A stretch of 64,000 nucleotides of DNA, taken from NCBI GenBank assembly GCA_949825045.1, contig OX463827.1, positions 6,346,501 through 6,410,500 of the forward strand, in the 5' to 3' direction. The notes beneath the pieces were generated by a model, which was not told the DNA's origin, ran no database searches, and saw only the letters and a list, made by a program, of their open reading frames with translations. Position numbers and translations under genes: made by a program. Below, in pieces: positions 30,593 through 41,339 of this stretch (within the stretch, counting starts at the first letter, position 1; the number at the start of each line of letters is the position of its first letter). Source of the DNA: Argyresthia goedartella. Lineage: Eukaryota > Arthropoda > Insecta > Lepidoptera > Argyresthiidae.

Positions 30593-31900
30593 TCACACCG
30601 ACTATGAGGAAAATTTAAATTAAATAATCTAAAAAAATTAAATAACTGTACTTTGAAGTATACTTTCACCACTTTTACAGTAATCGAACAACGTAAACAA
30701 AACTTTTCTTTATAATGGCGGATTGTGAAGGATTAGGCAAAGGTCACCACAGATAAAATATTCCTGTGTACTTTTACTAATGTGTAAAAATAATCGAATC
30801 CAATATTACAATGGTTTCGGATATCAATATTCATTATATCACAATGACAGTCATCGATAGTTTTGATTTCAGTAAAACAAATAATTTATTGTGACATTTT
30901 TTTTTAAACATTACGAAAAGTTCATAAATTTTCATATAACGTTGTTAAAGTTAAAACTTGAAACATGTTCGTTTTTAATCGACTATGCCATCGTAGTCGA
31001 TTGTAATATAATTTCATAATTACATTCTATTATTTTAATCTGTGTTCAATTGGCACATTGCGTAAATGCTACATGCCAATGAATAAATTAAAAAAGTAGC
31101 TTGAACAGAAAAGTAGCATTTTGCTCCCTCTCGTCGTGGAGCAAAACTTGCTTTTCCGAATGAAAGGTGCATCGATATAATTACTAAGGATAGGCCTTCC
31201 CGTACTAAATTTCTTACCATTTTGAGGCTAAGAAAAATAGCGCCCCTGTCGGAATTCGTCGGAACCAAGACAGTATGAAAAATTGTAACGGCGTCACGGT
31301 CGGTCACGTTCCGATTTGTGGTGTATAGACACAATATTAGGAAAGTTGATCTACGGATAACTCTCAAATACCCGGTGACTTTTAATCGGTGATTAGGAGT
31401 AGAAATTAAATATATCTAGCTAAAATTTTACTCAAGGGGCGAGGTCTCACGCAATTAGCTCATGTTTAATTAATAAAAAGTTGAAACATAATTAAATAGG
31501 CATATTAATTTTTGTCTTTGCCGTTAAATTATGAAGGAGGATGTAAGCTCACAGATACACATTAGTAGCGTGACTTGGAATTTAAGATCTTGATTTTAAT
31601 TTATAAGTAATAAAATACCTAATCATAGAAAAAGTTATGAATTAGTTAGGGGGGGGGGGGTAACCAAATGACATTACGAATAGTAATCTAATGACATTAC
31701 GAATAGTAATGTTGACATTACGAATAGAAAAATAACCAAATCGGATCGTTTTTCAAATATAGGAAGCGGGCAGTTTCACTGTGCGTCGCGCGTCGCTACA
31801 AAGTTACGTCAGTCGAATGGTTGGTTTTCGTTTGAGGATTTTTTCGAGAAGAATATTTTATAGATAATAAATTTAAAGTAATTGAAAATATAATATTTAC

Positions 31901-31977
31901 TTGTGATACGACACTCCCTGTTTTTGTGTTTTGCGATTTGGGTATGATTTACACCTTTTTACGTCGCAGGTCACCAT
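31901..31977 (-). pseudogene. THAP first exon in the right arm
   Basis: Mirror copy of 29400-29476 on the minus strand, with one visible replacement (L to V near the end) and the same donor GTAAAT. Two such exons face each other across the spacer. Confidence 0.75.
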
Positions 31978-32122
31978 TTTTGGTTTTGCTGCCGATATGT
32001 CAATCGGCTGTCACCGTCCAAGCGCGACTGATTGCAAACAGTCCATTTTTCCCGATTTTGTACTGTTTTTTTAGCGACACTTTCAAGCGCTCCGTGCCCT
32101 GTCCCTACTATTCAAGTCTGTG

Positions 32123-33594
32123 GAAAGGTGTGAAAATATCTTTTTAACACCCTTGCTCGTAAAGCTGATGTAATTACACCGGTTTTAAATATGTAAAGCG
32201 GGTCATAAAAAACGCGTGTGTTACCAAAGCAAATAGTTATGTTATAGTCCATATAAATTCTGATCGCCGCCGCACGACTCCAGCTAGTGAGCAGCGCGCT
32301 GTTGCTATTCAAATTTCGAACTAATCGCCGCGCGGCGCCAGTCAGTAGACAGTGTGCATTCACAGATTGAGTTTATTTAAAATAAAAATATACATTTTAT
32401 TCGGTAATTTAAAAACTTGGCTTGGCAGAAAATAATCCTCGCGCCATTTTTCTCAAATTTTCTTTTCTTTGTACTTGTATTGTGAATATCTAAAAATGAC
32501 AACTTTCAATAATGAAGATGAGCATGTTTTTTTTTCTGTCTCCTCGCAAATGTGTTAAAAAACTCAGCTCGGCTCAATTACGCTGAAATTCCGCCTTGCA
32601 TGTTGTAACCATCTTAACGCACTAATATCGTAATGTACTATTACCGCCATGGCATAACAGTTCCTTTTTAAAAGTTCTGTTTTAGCTCGAGGAACCACTA
32701 GGCGGTTTGGAAATCGGGTATTGAATGTACATACTCGATACTCGATATCTGCTCTGCTGAGAAAAAAGCCCATTTTCAATAAAAAAAAACTCATTGGATT
32801 TAAAAAAATGTTTCTATATCAGGTGATTATTCTAGTGCTCACTACCCGAAAATGCCTCATACTATTTTAGATATTTATTATTTATAAACAAAAAATATGT
32901 TAAATTTAGGAAAGCCCAGTTACAGTAAATACGCCAGTAGTTATAAAGTAGATAGATATAATATTAACAATAACATAGCGTCACCCATTCATAACAATAA
33001 CATAGCGTCACCCGTTTTTCCATGCGGGGTTGCAAACGCACAGTTATGCCCACGATTAGCCCGTGATTATAATTCCATTTTGCGTGACAGGGGGCTAGCC
33101 CATCGCCGCAGCTATCGAGATTGAAGGTTTCCTCACGATAGGTCGGTCTTTTCTAGCAGTTTTCGCTTACTTCTGAAAACATACGAATTATTTTTATTAT
33201 TAGGTATATGTCGCCTTCTTTGCACAAACTTTTACCAGCAAGTTTTAAAAAAATGGGTTAAAGTTGAGAATCAATCCAAAATAAGCTTTACCTTATTGCA
33301 TTATAATCATTTTCGACATCGATTACATAACCATGTGCATTCGTAAGCTTGTGTTAATAAAATAAAATCCAATCCCGTTATTTGTTTTTATTATAACTCC
33401 ACTCGTTGACATGATAATCCTCGAGGGGTCAGGGGTGTGAAAGGGGTAAAAATAGTGGAAAACAAAACGCAAAATTCCCTCGCGAAGTCTACAGCTGACA
33501 GAGCCACTACTTATAAATCATCGTAGTGATTTTATTCTCATTGGAATCTGCATATTTGGAGTTAAAATGATTATATCTACCCCAGCTACCTTCG
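32123..33594. other. No gene recognised
   Basis: GC-rich patch at 32265-32345, otherwise AT-rich. A fragment of SINE-C tail type (GGGGCTAGCCCATCGCCGCAG) lies at about 33090-33140. Confidence 0.4.
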
Positions 33595-33728
33595 ACAGCG
33601 CTTTAAGTATATCTCTTCAGGAGATCGGCACCGGAGATCTCACTCGGTCTCACTCTTAGCCACACCACCGGCACAACACCGCGGCATATGAGCACGCCTT
33701 CAGGTTGCAGGCGGTACGACTGTGGAAC
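33595..33728 (+). mobile_element. LINE ORF2 C-terminal fragment
   Basis: Codons near 33676-33728 read NTAAYEHAFRLQAVRLWNQ, matching the LINE copies at 20054 and 34364. Plus-strand orientation, very short. Confidence 0.6.
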
Positions 33729-33734
33729 CAACCC

Positions 33735-33795
33735 TTCACCTAAGCTGCAGTGTTTTGCCCTGATATTAGTAATAGCTTTCTCATCTGAAAAAAAT
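33735..33795 (-). mobile_element. Short fragment of the 9-bp-TSD MITE family
   Basis: CCCTTCACCTAAGCTGCAGTGTTTTGCCCTGATATTAG matches the family interior. Confidence 0.55.
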
Positions 33796-34029
33796 TACCC
33801 CGCCGCAGTCGCACGAATACTTCGTTTTCAACATTAGCTAACTAATGTCCAACATTAACCGAAACGCATCGGCTAATGTGCAGTCTAGCCGACTAAAGTT
33901 GAAATGATTTATCGCAATGAACATTATTTCGGACATTAGCCGAGGCTCTAAATTAATCTTAAGACTAGCCGGCTAAACTTAAGTTTAGTTTCACACCTAG
34001 CTTTAGCCGTAACATATATATTAGTACTT

Positions 34030-34770
34030 GTAATTTGTAATTTTCTTTATTGTACTACACAAAACAGTCATACAGATAACTTATAATAGAAAAAACATGT
34101 ACAAAGTCGAGCTTATCTCCAAAGAGATTTCTTCCAGCAAACCAAGATGGTAGGAGAGGTGATGGTTGAGCGGGGGAAGACCTGCGCGTACAATAAAACT
34201 CTATAAATACTACGACTAATATATACTACAAACAATATTATACTGATAACCCTAATTGCTAAAATAGACTGCATACACAATTACTTAAATACAACGTAAA
34301 AATATGAATAAACCGTATAATAAACTAATACATACAAATATATGTGTTTAGATAGATATATATCTAACTGGAAAGGGAGAGATAGTGCTTCTTTAGCCGG
34401 TTTTTGAATATATTTAGAGATCGACTGTCCCTGATAGTGCAAGGAAGCTCATTCCACAGTCGTACGGCTCGGATTCTGAACCCGTGCTCGTAGGCTGCAG
34501 TGGAGCGATCTGGAGCTTTGAGCGTAGACGCCATATGAGTTCTCCGAGGCCTGCTTGAAGAAAGAAATTCGAAGCGATCACGCAGGAAGTTAGGGTAACG
34601 AGGGTTCCACAAAATATTATAAAGGAAACACAGGATATGAGAGTCCCGTCGAAGCCGAATCGGTAGCCACTTCAGCTCCCTGCGATGCTGAGATACGTGG
34701 TCATACTTGCGCAGTCCGAAGATGAACCGAATCCCGAGATTTTGAAGTCGTTCGAGTTTGTTCAGTTGTA
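34030..34770 (-). mobile_element. 5'-truncated LINE, same family as 19748-20905
   Basis: ORF2 end at 34612-34364 (STAAYEHGFRIRAVRLWNEL, ending FKNRLKKHYLSLSS) with 3' UTR GATTTCTTCCAGCAAACCAAG. The matching upstream part extends to about 34770. Copies differ by several percent, so they are separate insertions. Confidence 0.85.
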
Positions 34771-34884
34771 CAATTAGTTGTTCAGTACTTATTAGTAGTT
34801 TGGTACTTAGGCATTATATTTTCCATATTTTATAGATATTTAATTCATTTATTTATTATAGATAAGTTATTAGATATTGTGCAC

Positions 34885-35110
34885 TTGAAATTTTAAACAA
34901 GCGAGGTCCTTTGATGATTGCCTTTCATGGTAAATTTTCCTTTCATGCCTTGTTTTACCGTGCAATAAAGTTTATTGATTTTCCATCATGGGACGTTCTA
35001 ACAATGATGGAAAATCGATATACTTCTATCTAACATTTTAATGTACTTAAGATAAACTAGTGGTCGACTGTTCTCACAGGAACAGTCGACCTCGCTTGTT
35101 TAAAATTTAA
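34885..35110. repeat. Inverted repeat containing a 12-bp-arm hairpin and a SINE-C tail piece
   Basis: TTTTAAACAAGCGAGGTC (34891) and GACCTCGCTTGTTTAAAAT (35088) are inverted. GGTCGACTGTTC and GAACAGTCGACC form a hairpin at about 35062-35091. GGGACGTTCTAACAATGATGGAAAA at 34989 matches SINE C. Confidence 0.65.
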
Positions 35111-35396
35111 AGCTTGTATTTGAAGTTGCTAGAAGTACATAAGAATTGTGATGATCGATGATGACTCATCATCAGTCAGTGACAAAATGACGGAACTTTC
35201 AATGGCTGACGTTTCCAATCTAGTGGTTAAAAAAAACGAATTATGGGAATTAGGGAATTCTAATTGTAGGGTATTAGTCACAGAAAATTAAGTTTTCTGG
35301 CTTTATCTACAACATAGTTACAGGGGGTGAAAATACCCCGAATATACCGATTCCCCTCGACTCCCCCTTTGGATTTTTAGCAACATTTATTTATTT

Positions 35397-35753
35397 ATCT
35401 ACACACGTATCATAAACCCTCTTTACTGCGTTCAAAAACCGCACGTTACGATCAGCATTATGTTAAACTACTTGGTAAAAACTCGTTTCGTATCTGGAAA
35501 ACTACACATTATGGTCATTATGTGTAGTTTTTCTACATATAATGACATTCAAATTTCGAACGCCGACGCCCACCCGCGTGCCGGCCCTGGTTTGTCTGTG
35601 AAGTTGGTACTGACATTCAAATTTCGAACGCCGACGCCCGTCTGCGTGAAGTTGGTATTAAAGAACAAGCTAAACAATTGCAGAACCACAATGCCGGTCA
35701 AACATGCGGTTCCTGAACACATCAAAGAGAGCTTATGATATGTGTGTAGATAA
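35397..35753. mobile_element. MITE related to 27541-28280
   Basis: Left end ATCTACACACGTATCATAAA, right end TTATGATATGTGTGTAGAT. The internal CGAACGCCGACGCCC segment is present twice. A small palindrome ACTACACATTATGGTCATTATGTGTAGT lies at about 35500-35530. Confidence 0.8.
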
Positions 35754-35818
35754 ACTAGTGTATGTAACTGTACATAATTAGGCATTATGCAGCAGTCACA
35801 TAAACTACTATTATTTAT

Positions 35819-36300
35819 TAGGGTTCCGTACCCGAAGGGTTCCAAACGGGACCCTATTACTAAGACTCCGCTGTCCGTCCGTCCGTCCGTCCGTCCGTCT
35901 GTCACCAGGCTGTATCTCAAGAACCTAGCTAGCTAGAGAGTTGAAATTTTCACAGATTATGTATTTATGTTGCCGCTATAACAACAAATACAAAAAAACA
36001 GGATAAAAGAAATATTTAAGGGGGCTCCCATACAACAATTCTTTCAATACCACATACAAACTTATGGATGCACCTGGTTACGTACATGGAGTGTGAAAGT
36101 AACCGCACCAATAACTTGTAAACAATATTTTGCTGTGTAAAATCCAAACTATTCACTCGACACCATCGCTTCCATTGAACGGTGGTACGGAACCCTTAGT
36201 AACACATACAAACTTATGAATGCACCTGGTTACCCAGGTGGAGTATGAAAGTAGGCCAATAACTTTGTAAACTACATTTTGCGGTTTTAAACCCAACTTT
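35819..36300 (-). repeat. GGGTTCCGTACC repeat and associated segments
   Basis: AGGGTTCCGTACCCGAAGGG, (GTCC)n at 35876-35900, then TTAAGGGGGCTCCC. Segments TGCACCTGGTTACGTACATGGAG and a second copy at about 36215 match 41340-41420 and 63780-63880. Confidence 0.75.
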
Positions 36301-36429
36301 TTATATGGCCTGTTACTCTCACGGTCTTTACAAATCCAACGAGACCTCATTTGTTAAAATCCGTCATGCTGTTTGGACTGCAGCGGTTTTTTGAAATTTT
36401 AAAACCCCCACAACTTGAAATTTTGAAAT

Positions 36430-36810
36430 TTTCCCTCAAGTTCATGGCTGAATCTCGCACAGGAAAAATAAACTCCATTAACCTACCAGTGAAGTCAGAG
36501 AAGATAGCACCAAGAAACTCTACCGGGATGTTATTTTTTCAATTTTCGTCACAATGTACGATATAAACATTATCTAATCTAAGCACAATATTATAACATC
36601 GTATGCATAAGTGCCAAAAAGATGTCTCAAAATAACAACCTAACAAAATAAATAAATAAGAACAAAGACAAGCTGTAATGAACATAACTTATGAGAAACC
36701 AGACTGGACCAGTCCGCCCAAGTAGCACCCGTTCAACTTGTGCACCAGCCATCACCCCCCTCGCCATATTTGAGGGAGGAGAGCAACCCGCTACACAGAG
36801 CCGCCGCAAG
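36430..36810 (+). repeat. Dispersed repeat X, uninterrupted at the pogo site
   Basis: Matches 12236-12319 plus 14191-14560. Around 36480-36490 it reads ACTCCATTAACCTACCAGTG with a single TA, where the other copy has the whole pogo element. Confidence 0.8.
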
Positions 36811-37019
36811 AAAAGACATTTAGTGAGCCTGACCACACATTCTGGTGAGCATGACCATAAACATCTTAACCCCTTAATGCATGGCCTGACCCAAAATGGA
36901 TTGCGATTTTCAACCTAATTGCTTGGTAATAAAGTTCAAAACCTATGAAACCATATATGGGTTAGTATGCAGTAGAGGGTTAACGCATTACACCCAGTTT
37001 CAATTATTTTAAACTAGCT

Positions 37020-37260
37020 GATGCCTGCAACTTCATCTGCGTGATCCTAGGAATGATTATTAACCGAGATAACGTTACGCTCCTTCTGGTGTAGTCGGAT
37101 AAAAAGTATCCTATATGTTAATCTAGCTCATAAACTACCTCTGTGCTAAATTTCATTCAAATACGTTCAGCCGTTTTAGCGTGATTGAGGCACAAACACA
37201 CAAACATACAAACATCCTAACATCGCTACTTTCACATTTACAAGATTAGTTAGATAGATA
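37020..37260 (+). repeat. Dispersed repeat (CTAGCTGATGCCTGCAACTTC start)
   Basis: CTAGCTGATGCCTGCAACTT, AAATTTCATTCAAATACGTT, CAGCCGTTTTAGCGTGATTG and a TTAGT end. This layout is familiar from lepidopteran genomes. The last third recurs at 10315-10395. Confidence 0.7.
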
Positions 37261-37368
37261 GTCTCCTAGTTTCATCCTCCGGCACAACGTTGCTATACGA
37301 AACTTTGTTCGCTTTGCAACTCGGGAGCCAGGGGGCTGAGTAGTCAGGTGACCAGCATAGTTGATTAC

Positions 37369-37534
37369 CTGATGGCCAGCGCCTGCGGGAGCGGCGACAG
37401 TATAGAGCCGTGGGTCAGCACCCAGCGGTTGGAGAACTTGATTCCCGACGCTGCAACGGTGACGATGTTCGCCTGGTCGCGGTCCCCTTCTGAGTAGTTG
37501 TACGACACCATCACACCTTCGACTGCCATTGTTG
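37369..37534 (-). CDS. TYSND1-like gene, coding exon 1 with start codon
   Basis: Acceptor CCTTCCAG at 37535, five UTR bases, then ATG at 37529 in insect-type context (CAACAATGG). 161 coding nt end AG before GTAATC (phase 2). Encodes YSEGDRDQANIVTVAASGIK and NRWVLTHGSIL. The SG-x-(5-7)-VLTHG pattern resembles the N-terminal segment of TYSND1, the peroxisomal protease that processes PTS1/PTS2 proteins. GC-rich. The next in-phase exon is 11 kb away at 26351. A 5' noncoding exon must exist further upstream because of the acceptor. Confidence 0.65.
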
Positions 37535-38394
37535 CTGGAAGGAATAGGAAAAATACAGATAAGCTCGCCTAAAAAAAAATTTTGGGTTCCGTACCAAAGG
37601 ATACCTTATATGATCATGACGTTGTGCGTCTGCGTGTCTGTCAAGGCCATTTTTCTCAGGAGCGCGTGGAAGTACTAAGTCGAAATTAATATCACGGTCC
37701 TCACGACACGGTACAGATCTGACCTAGTGTGAGGGCCGCCGGCAATTGTTTGGGTGAATCTGTTTACTCTTTGTTAAAATAAACAAATAAACATCAAGGG
37801 TCGTAGCACAAAACTATAAACTCCGGTTGAACACTTGTTTGAAGACAAAAAATAAGTTTATTTTGAGGTAAACATATGTGTTACATTTTTTGTAATAACA
37901 CGGTATACCAATTGGTCAGGTCTGTGGTATTTTAAAGGTTGTGAAGAAAAAAGTTACAGGTGAACGCAATCAAAAGTTTATATCATAATTTTTCTGTATT
38001 TGTTTATCAAAACTCATTGACAAAGATTCATGAAATTTGACACAAAGCAAGTAAAGAGAAAAATCCGAATACTGTAAATTTGCAGTAACATAGGAAACAA
38101 GCACAATGCTTGTAAGAGAACGATAGACGAACTATTTGAATATACATAACATACATTCACATTTCTACAAGAGTATACGGAACCCTTGGTGCGCGATTCC
38201 GACTCGTACTTGACAGTTACCGTGCAATCAGTCATTGACTAAGAGCAGGTTTTTTGAGTAACTTTGTTAATAAAATTAAGTATACAAAAGCGCTATTTAT
38301 TGTAAGGTGAATCAAAACAATTTATTATTTTTAACGTAAAATCCAAGTTTGTTAACCAGAAACCAGAGTTTAAGGTCATGCTAACTAAAATGTC
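37535..38394. other. 5' intron of the TYSND1-like gene, no feature
   Basis: AT-rich; only a short stretch TGGGTTCCGTACC near 37584 resembles the GGGTTCCGTACC repeat. Confidence 0.4.
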
Positions 38395-39400
38395 TTTGCT
38401 CCCTTAAATATGGCGAGGGGGGTGATGGCTGGTGCACGAGTCATACCCGTGAACGGGTGCTGCTCGGGGAGACTCGTCCAGTCTGGTTTCTCATAAGTTA
38501 TGTTCATTACAGCTTTTGTTTATTCTTATTTACTTCTTTTGTAAAATTGATATTTTGAGACATCTTATTGGCTTATAGATACGATGTTATAATATATTCA
38601 TTCGATTAGATTACTTTTATATTAGTCATTGGCATAAAAAATTACGAAAATTAAAAAAATTACATCCCCGTAAAGTTTCTTGGTACTATTTTCTCTGACG
38701 GGCGTATTTTCGAAGCACTATACATAAAAAATTACGAAAATTAAAAAAATGACATCCCCGTAAAGTTTCTTGGTACTATTTTCATTGACGGGCGTATTTT
38801 CGAAGCACTATATTATTGGCACTATATGGTTGCTTTAATCGTAATTACAAAGGGGTTTGTTGGAACTAATAAAGCAAGTTGCCAAGAATCACAAAACTTT
38901 TTTGTTGCTAATAGTAGCTCGTTATTGAATATTAAATTATTTTTGTTAAAAATGCCATTTTTCCAATCGCAAGATATTTAGCAAATTGACATTTGCTAAA
39001 TATCTTGCGATTTTTACTATGCAGTTTAGCTAGTTCATTTGTTTTGTATTTTTTAGTAATAATCATCAATTACTAAAACATCTTTGTAGAAATAAATATT
39101 TTTCCTGTATGACAGGACGTCACATGCATATCACTAAAATTTTATGTAAAAATAAAAAAAAACGTGTTTTCTAAAACCTATTTGCTGTTTTTACTTAACG
39201 ACCATAGTTTTAAATAATAAACAATATTATTTAGTACCAAAACTTTGTTGAAATAACATTTTCGTAAAGAACAAAAAATATTGTGATTCTAGCAAACAAA
39301 TTTCTCTCAGTGTAGAAGAGTTTATGGAGTTTCCTTTTCCTGTGCGAGATTCAGCCATGAATCACCACTTGAAAGGGAGATTTCCTTTTTCAAACTCAAG
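38395..39400 (-). repeat. Dispersed repeat X, reverse copy, with internal duplication
   Basis: TATGGCGAGGGGGGTGATGG, GACTCGTCCAGTCTGG and TTACATCCCCGTAAAGTTTC. The segment ACATCCCCGTAAAGTTTCTTGGTACTATTTTC...GAAGCACTATA is present twice (38650-38728, 38735-38814). The far end is at 39310-39400 (TGTGCGAGATTCAGCCATGA). Different sequence including a hairpin lies between. Confidence 0.75.
38965..39012. repeat. Perfect 22-bp-arm hairpin, 4-nt loop
   Basis: AATCGCAAGATATTTAGCAA plus AT, loop TGAC, then the exact inverse. Inside repeat X reverse copy. Either a palindrome core or a small stem-loop. Confidence 0.9.
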
Positions 39401-39547
39401 CCATAATTAGTTTAGTAAGTTTAGTTAATCTCTATCTTTCTCTTGTATATGAGACTTAAATGTTTGACTTGTAAAAGTGTATTATTGTTGACTTTTTGCA
39501 ACAACTGAAGTTTTGAGTTTTTGAGTTTTAAAGCAGTTGTTTCATTA

Positions 39548-39814
39548 GGGAAATATTAAACTGCACATCAAAAATACAGATTTGCACAGGAAATATCAGG
39601 CCAAATGCTGCGGTATGTTAGGTGAAGGGTAAAGGGGGTGAGCGAAGCGAAGCCCCCTTTATCCTTCGTGTTAGGTTGAACATGTAATAACAACAAAAAA
39701 TACTTAAAACATAAACTTAAGTACATATAAAATATTTAAAACTTATAAAGTGTTTTTGTTGATCATTTTTTGCTGTGCAAATCAGTATTTTTGATGTGCG
39801 ATTAAATACTAGCC
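39548..39814. mobile_element. MITE with 9-bp target duplication, copy A
   Basis: Flanked by GTTTCATTA at 39539-39547 and 39815-39823. Ends GGGAAATATTAAACTGCACA and inverse TGTGCGATTAAATACTAGCC share the TIR core GCACATCAAAAATAC. A 9-bp duplication suggests Mutator-like (MULE) mobilisation; no coding sequence. Confidence 0.88.
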
Positions 39815-39823
39815 GTTTCATTA

Positions 39824-40009
39824 TATCCGCTTGGAATACTTGCTGCCCTTTTGTTATTACAAAAGGGAGATAACATTCTGTTTAAAAAAAATAATACAAG
39901 TTGAAAATAATAAAGTTAAATAAAATATAAATCTCCTATAGTTTCCGATTTCGCTCTACTGACCCTTGCAAGTGCCCCACCCTGTATATAGAGATGACTT
40001 ATGTTTTAC
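39824..40009. other. Unassigned AT-rich sequence
   Basis: Nothing recognised. Confidence 0.4.
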
Positions 40010-40180
40010 ATAAACATTTTACATAGAGATACATACATTGCTTATGGCCCCACACTACGACACCCACATGTAAACATCCAAGACCTGGAGTTTTTTTTTT
40101 CTTTTATCACCAGCCGGTGATCGAACCCGGGACCTCTCGCATGGTAGGCAGAGCCGCAACCGCTGCGCCACAGAGGTTGT
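40010..40180 (-). mobile_element. tRNA-derived SINE (family A)
   Basis: Reverse complement: AACCTCTGTGGCGCAGCGGT (A-box), GAGGTCCCGGGTTCGATCAC (B-box) and GTGGGGCCATAAGC. Followed by two 20-bp tandem AGAGTATCCTACTGTGGGAC units at 40239-40280. Confidence 0.85.
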
Positions 40181-40774
40181 CGATCCATACAATACTATCC
40201 AAGAGGAGCAGCTTCACTGACGTCACAGATACTCATTGCCACTACACAGAGTATCCTACTGTGGGACCAGAGTATCCTACTGTGGGACCAGAGTCATACT
40301 ACTTATACATCTCTGTACATTAATGTTATGTTAAATGTGTGTTAAAGAATAAAGGCAGTCGTTCCACATTCTTATAAATACGCGAACTGTCTGCCTGCCT
40401 CTGAAGTTCTGAATGTCACATCATACATGAATGTAACGAGATGAAAAGTAATTTCGCAACACATTTGTTTAGTCGCATCATATAAAGCAAGTTCGTTGAC
40501 GTACGACCCGAGCCACGAGCTCTCCTTATCGCTAGAGCCACCATCCACTGCTGGGTCTGCTCTACGGCAATAAACAACTGAAGTGGCAAGTCTTCAGCGT
40601 ACGATGTTGAGATGATTGGTTAGGATAACATTTCTCGTGATGAGGGCGTTCATAGGATATGAAGACAGGGCGCGATCACGATTACATGTTTCGTGGGAAA
40701 TCAACCGCGCCCATCATATAAAAGTAATGAGCTCATTCAGCGGGTGGTCAATGGAATAGCGTCCGTTTAGTTTC

Positions 40775-40959
40775 GACTGGTATATAAAAGAGTTCTCCCC
40801 CATACTACCGACACCGCCACAGTAGCGCTGTGACGAGACGCGCCGCGGCGGATGTAGCACGTACTTTGTCTTTTTCTTTGTTTTATAATTTTCGGATCTT
40901 TTTCTCGGGACCCGGTGTGCCAGTGTTTGTTTTGATTGCGAGCGAAAACCAGACGAGAG
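40775..40959 (+). promoter_or_regulatory. Candidate TATA promoter and 5' noncoding exon
   Basis: TATATAAAAGAG at 40780-40791 is followed by a GC-richer stretch and, at 40960, GAGAGG before GTAAGTTTG, a good donor. This could be a first exon of an unseen plus-strand gene or an LTR-like promoter. No coding exon downstream is recognised. Confidence 0.3.
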
Positions 40960-41027
40960 GGTAAGTTTGTAAAACGTAAATGTTTATAAATTGGTTGTAC
41001 TATGATTGACCGAGCGAGTGAAGGTTT

Positions 41028-41068
41028 TTGCCCAAGCTGCAACGGAGTCTCCGTTGCAGCTTGGGCAA
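41028..41068. repeat. Perfect palindrome, 20-bp arms, 1-nt spacer
   Basis: TTGCCCAAGCTGCAACGGAG, T, then its exact inverse. An open frame crossing it (41006-41329) has no recognisable domain. Confidence 0.95.
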
Positions 41069-41339
41069 GAATGTGGTCGTATAGTTGTCTCCGGATTACC
41101 GGCCGGTCGCATTTCTCAATCGATTCTCTTGCAATTTTGTGAGAGCGTGTTCGATAATTATATGGATAATTTTTGTAGATTCATTTTTTGGATTTCTTCA
41201 AAATGCGGAGTTATGGGGTTGAAAAATGTAAAAAAATACATGTTCCCAAACGGCTTGGCGGAATTCGTTGGATTCGTGGAGACTGAGAAAGGCATCATGG
41301 GCTATATAATTTTGGTGAATAGTCAATAAGTTGGAATTG

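Larger units (their letters stand above)
29255..32122. mobile_element. P-type foldback element, about 960-bp inverted arms
   Basis: Arms 29255-30222 and about 31172-32122 are inverted copies, ending in CACAGACTTGAATAGTAGGG on both sides. The first six bases CACAGA are shared with the P-element at 2542. Each arm carries a THAP first exon, a C- or G-homopolymer (29727-29740; 31650-31662) and a repeated CTATTCGTAATGTCAT unit (about four copies left, fewer right). The spacer (30223-31171) holds a foldback MITE. Flanking 8-mers CATTAAAT and GAAAGGTG differ, so no target duplication is seen. It looks like two P-element 5' ends joined head to head. Confidence 0.85.

Noticed and set aside
35876..35903. 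(GTCC)n as a separate locus of interest
   Set aside because: It is the usual internal run of the GGGTTCCGTACC dispersed repeat.
40767..41042. 91-codon minus ORF
   Set aside because: Antisense to a TATA/donor-bearing region and ends in the palindrome; no motif.
41006..41329. 107-codon plus ORF after the palindrome
   Set aside because: No recognisable domain; begins within the palindrome. Left as unassigned.
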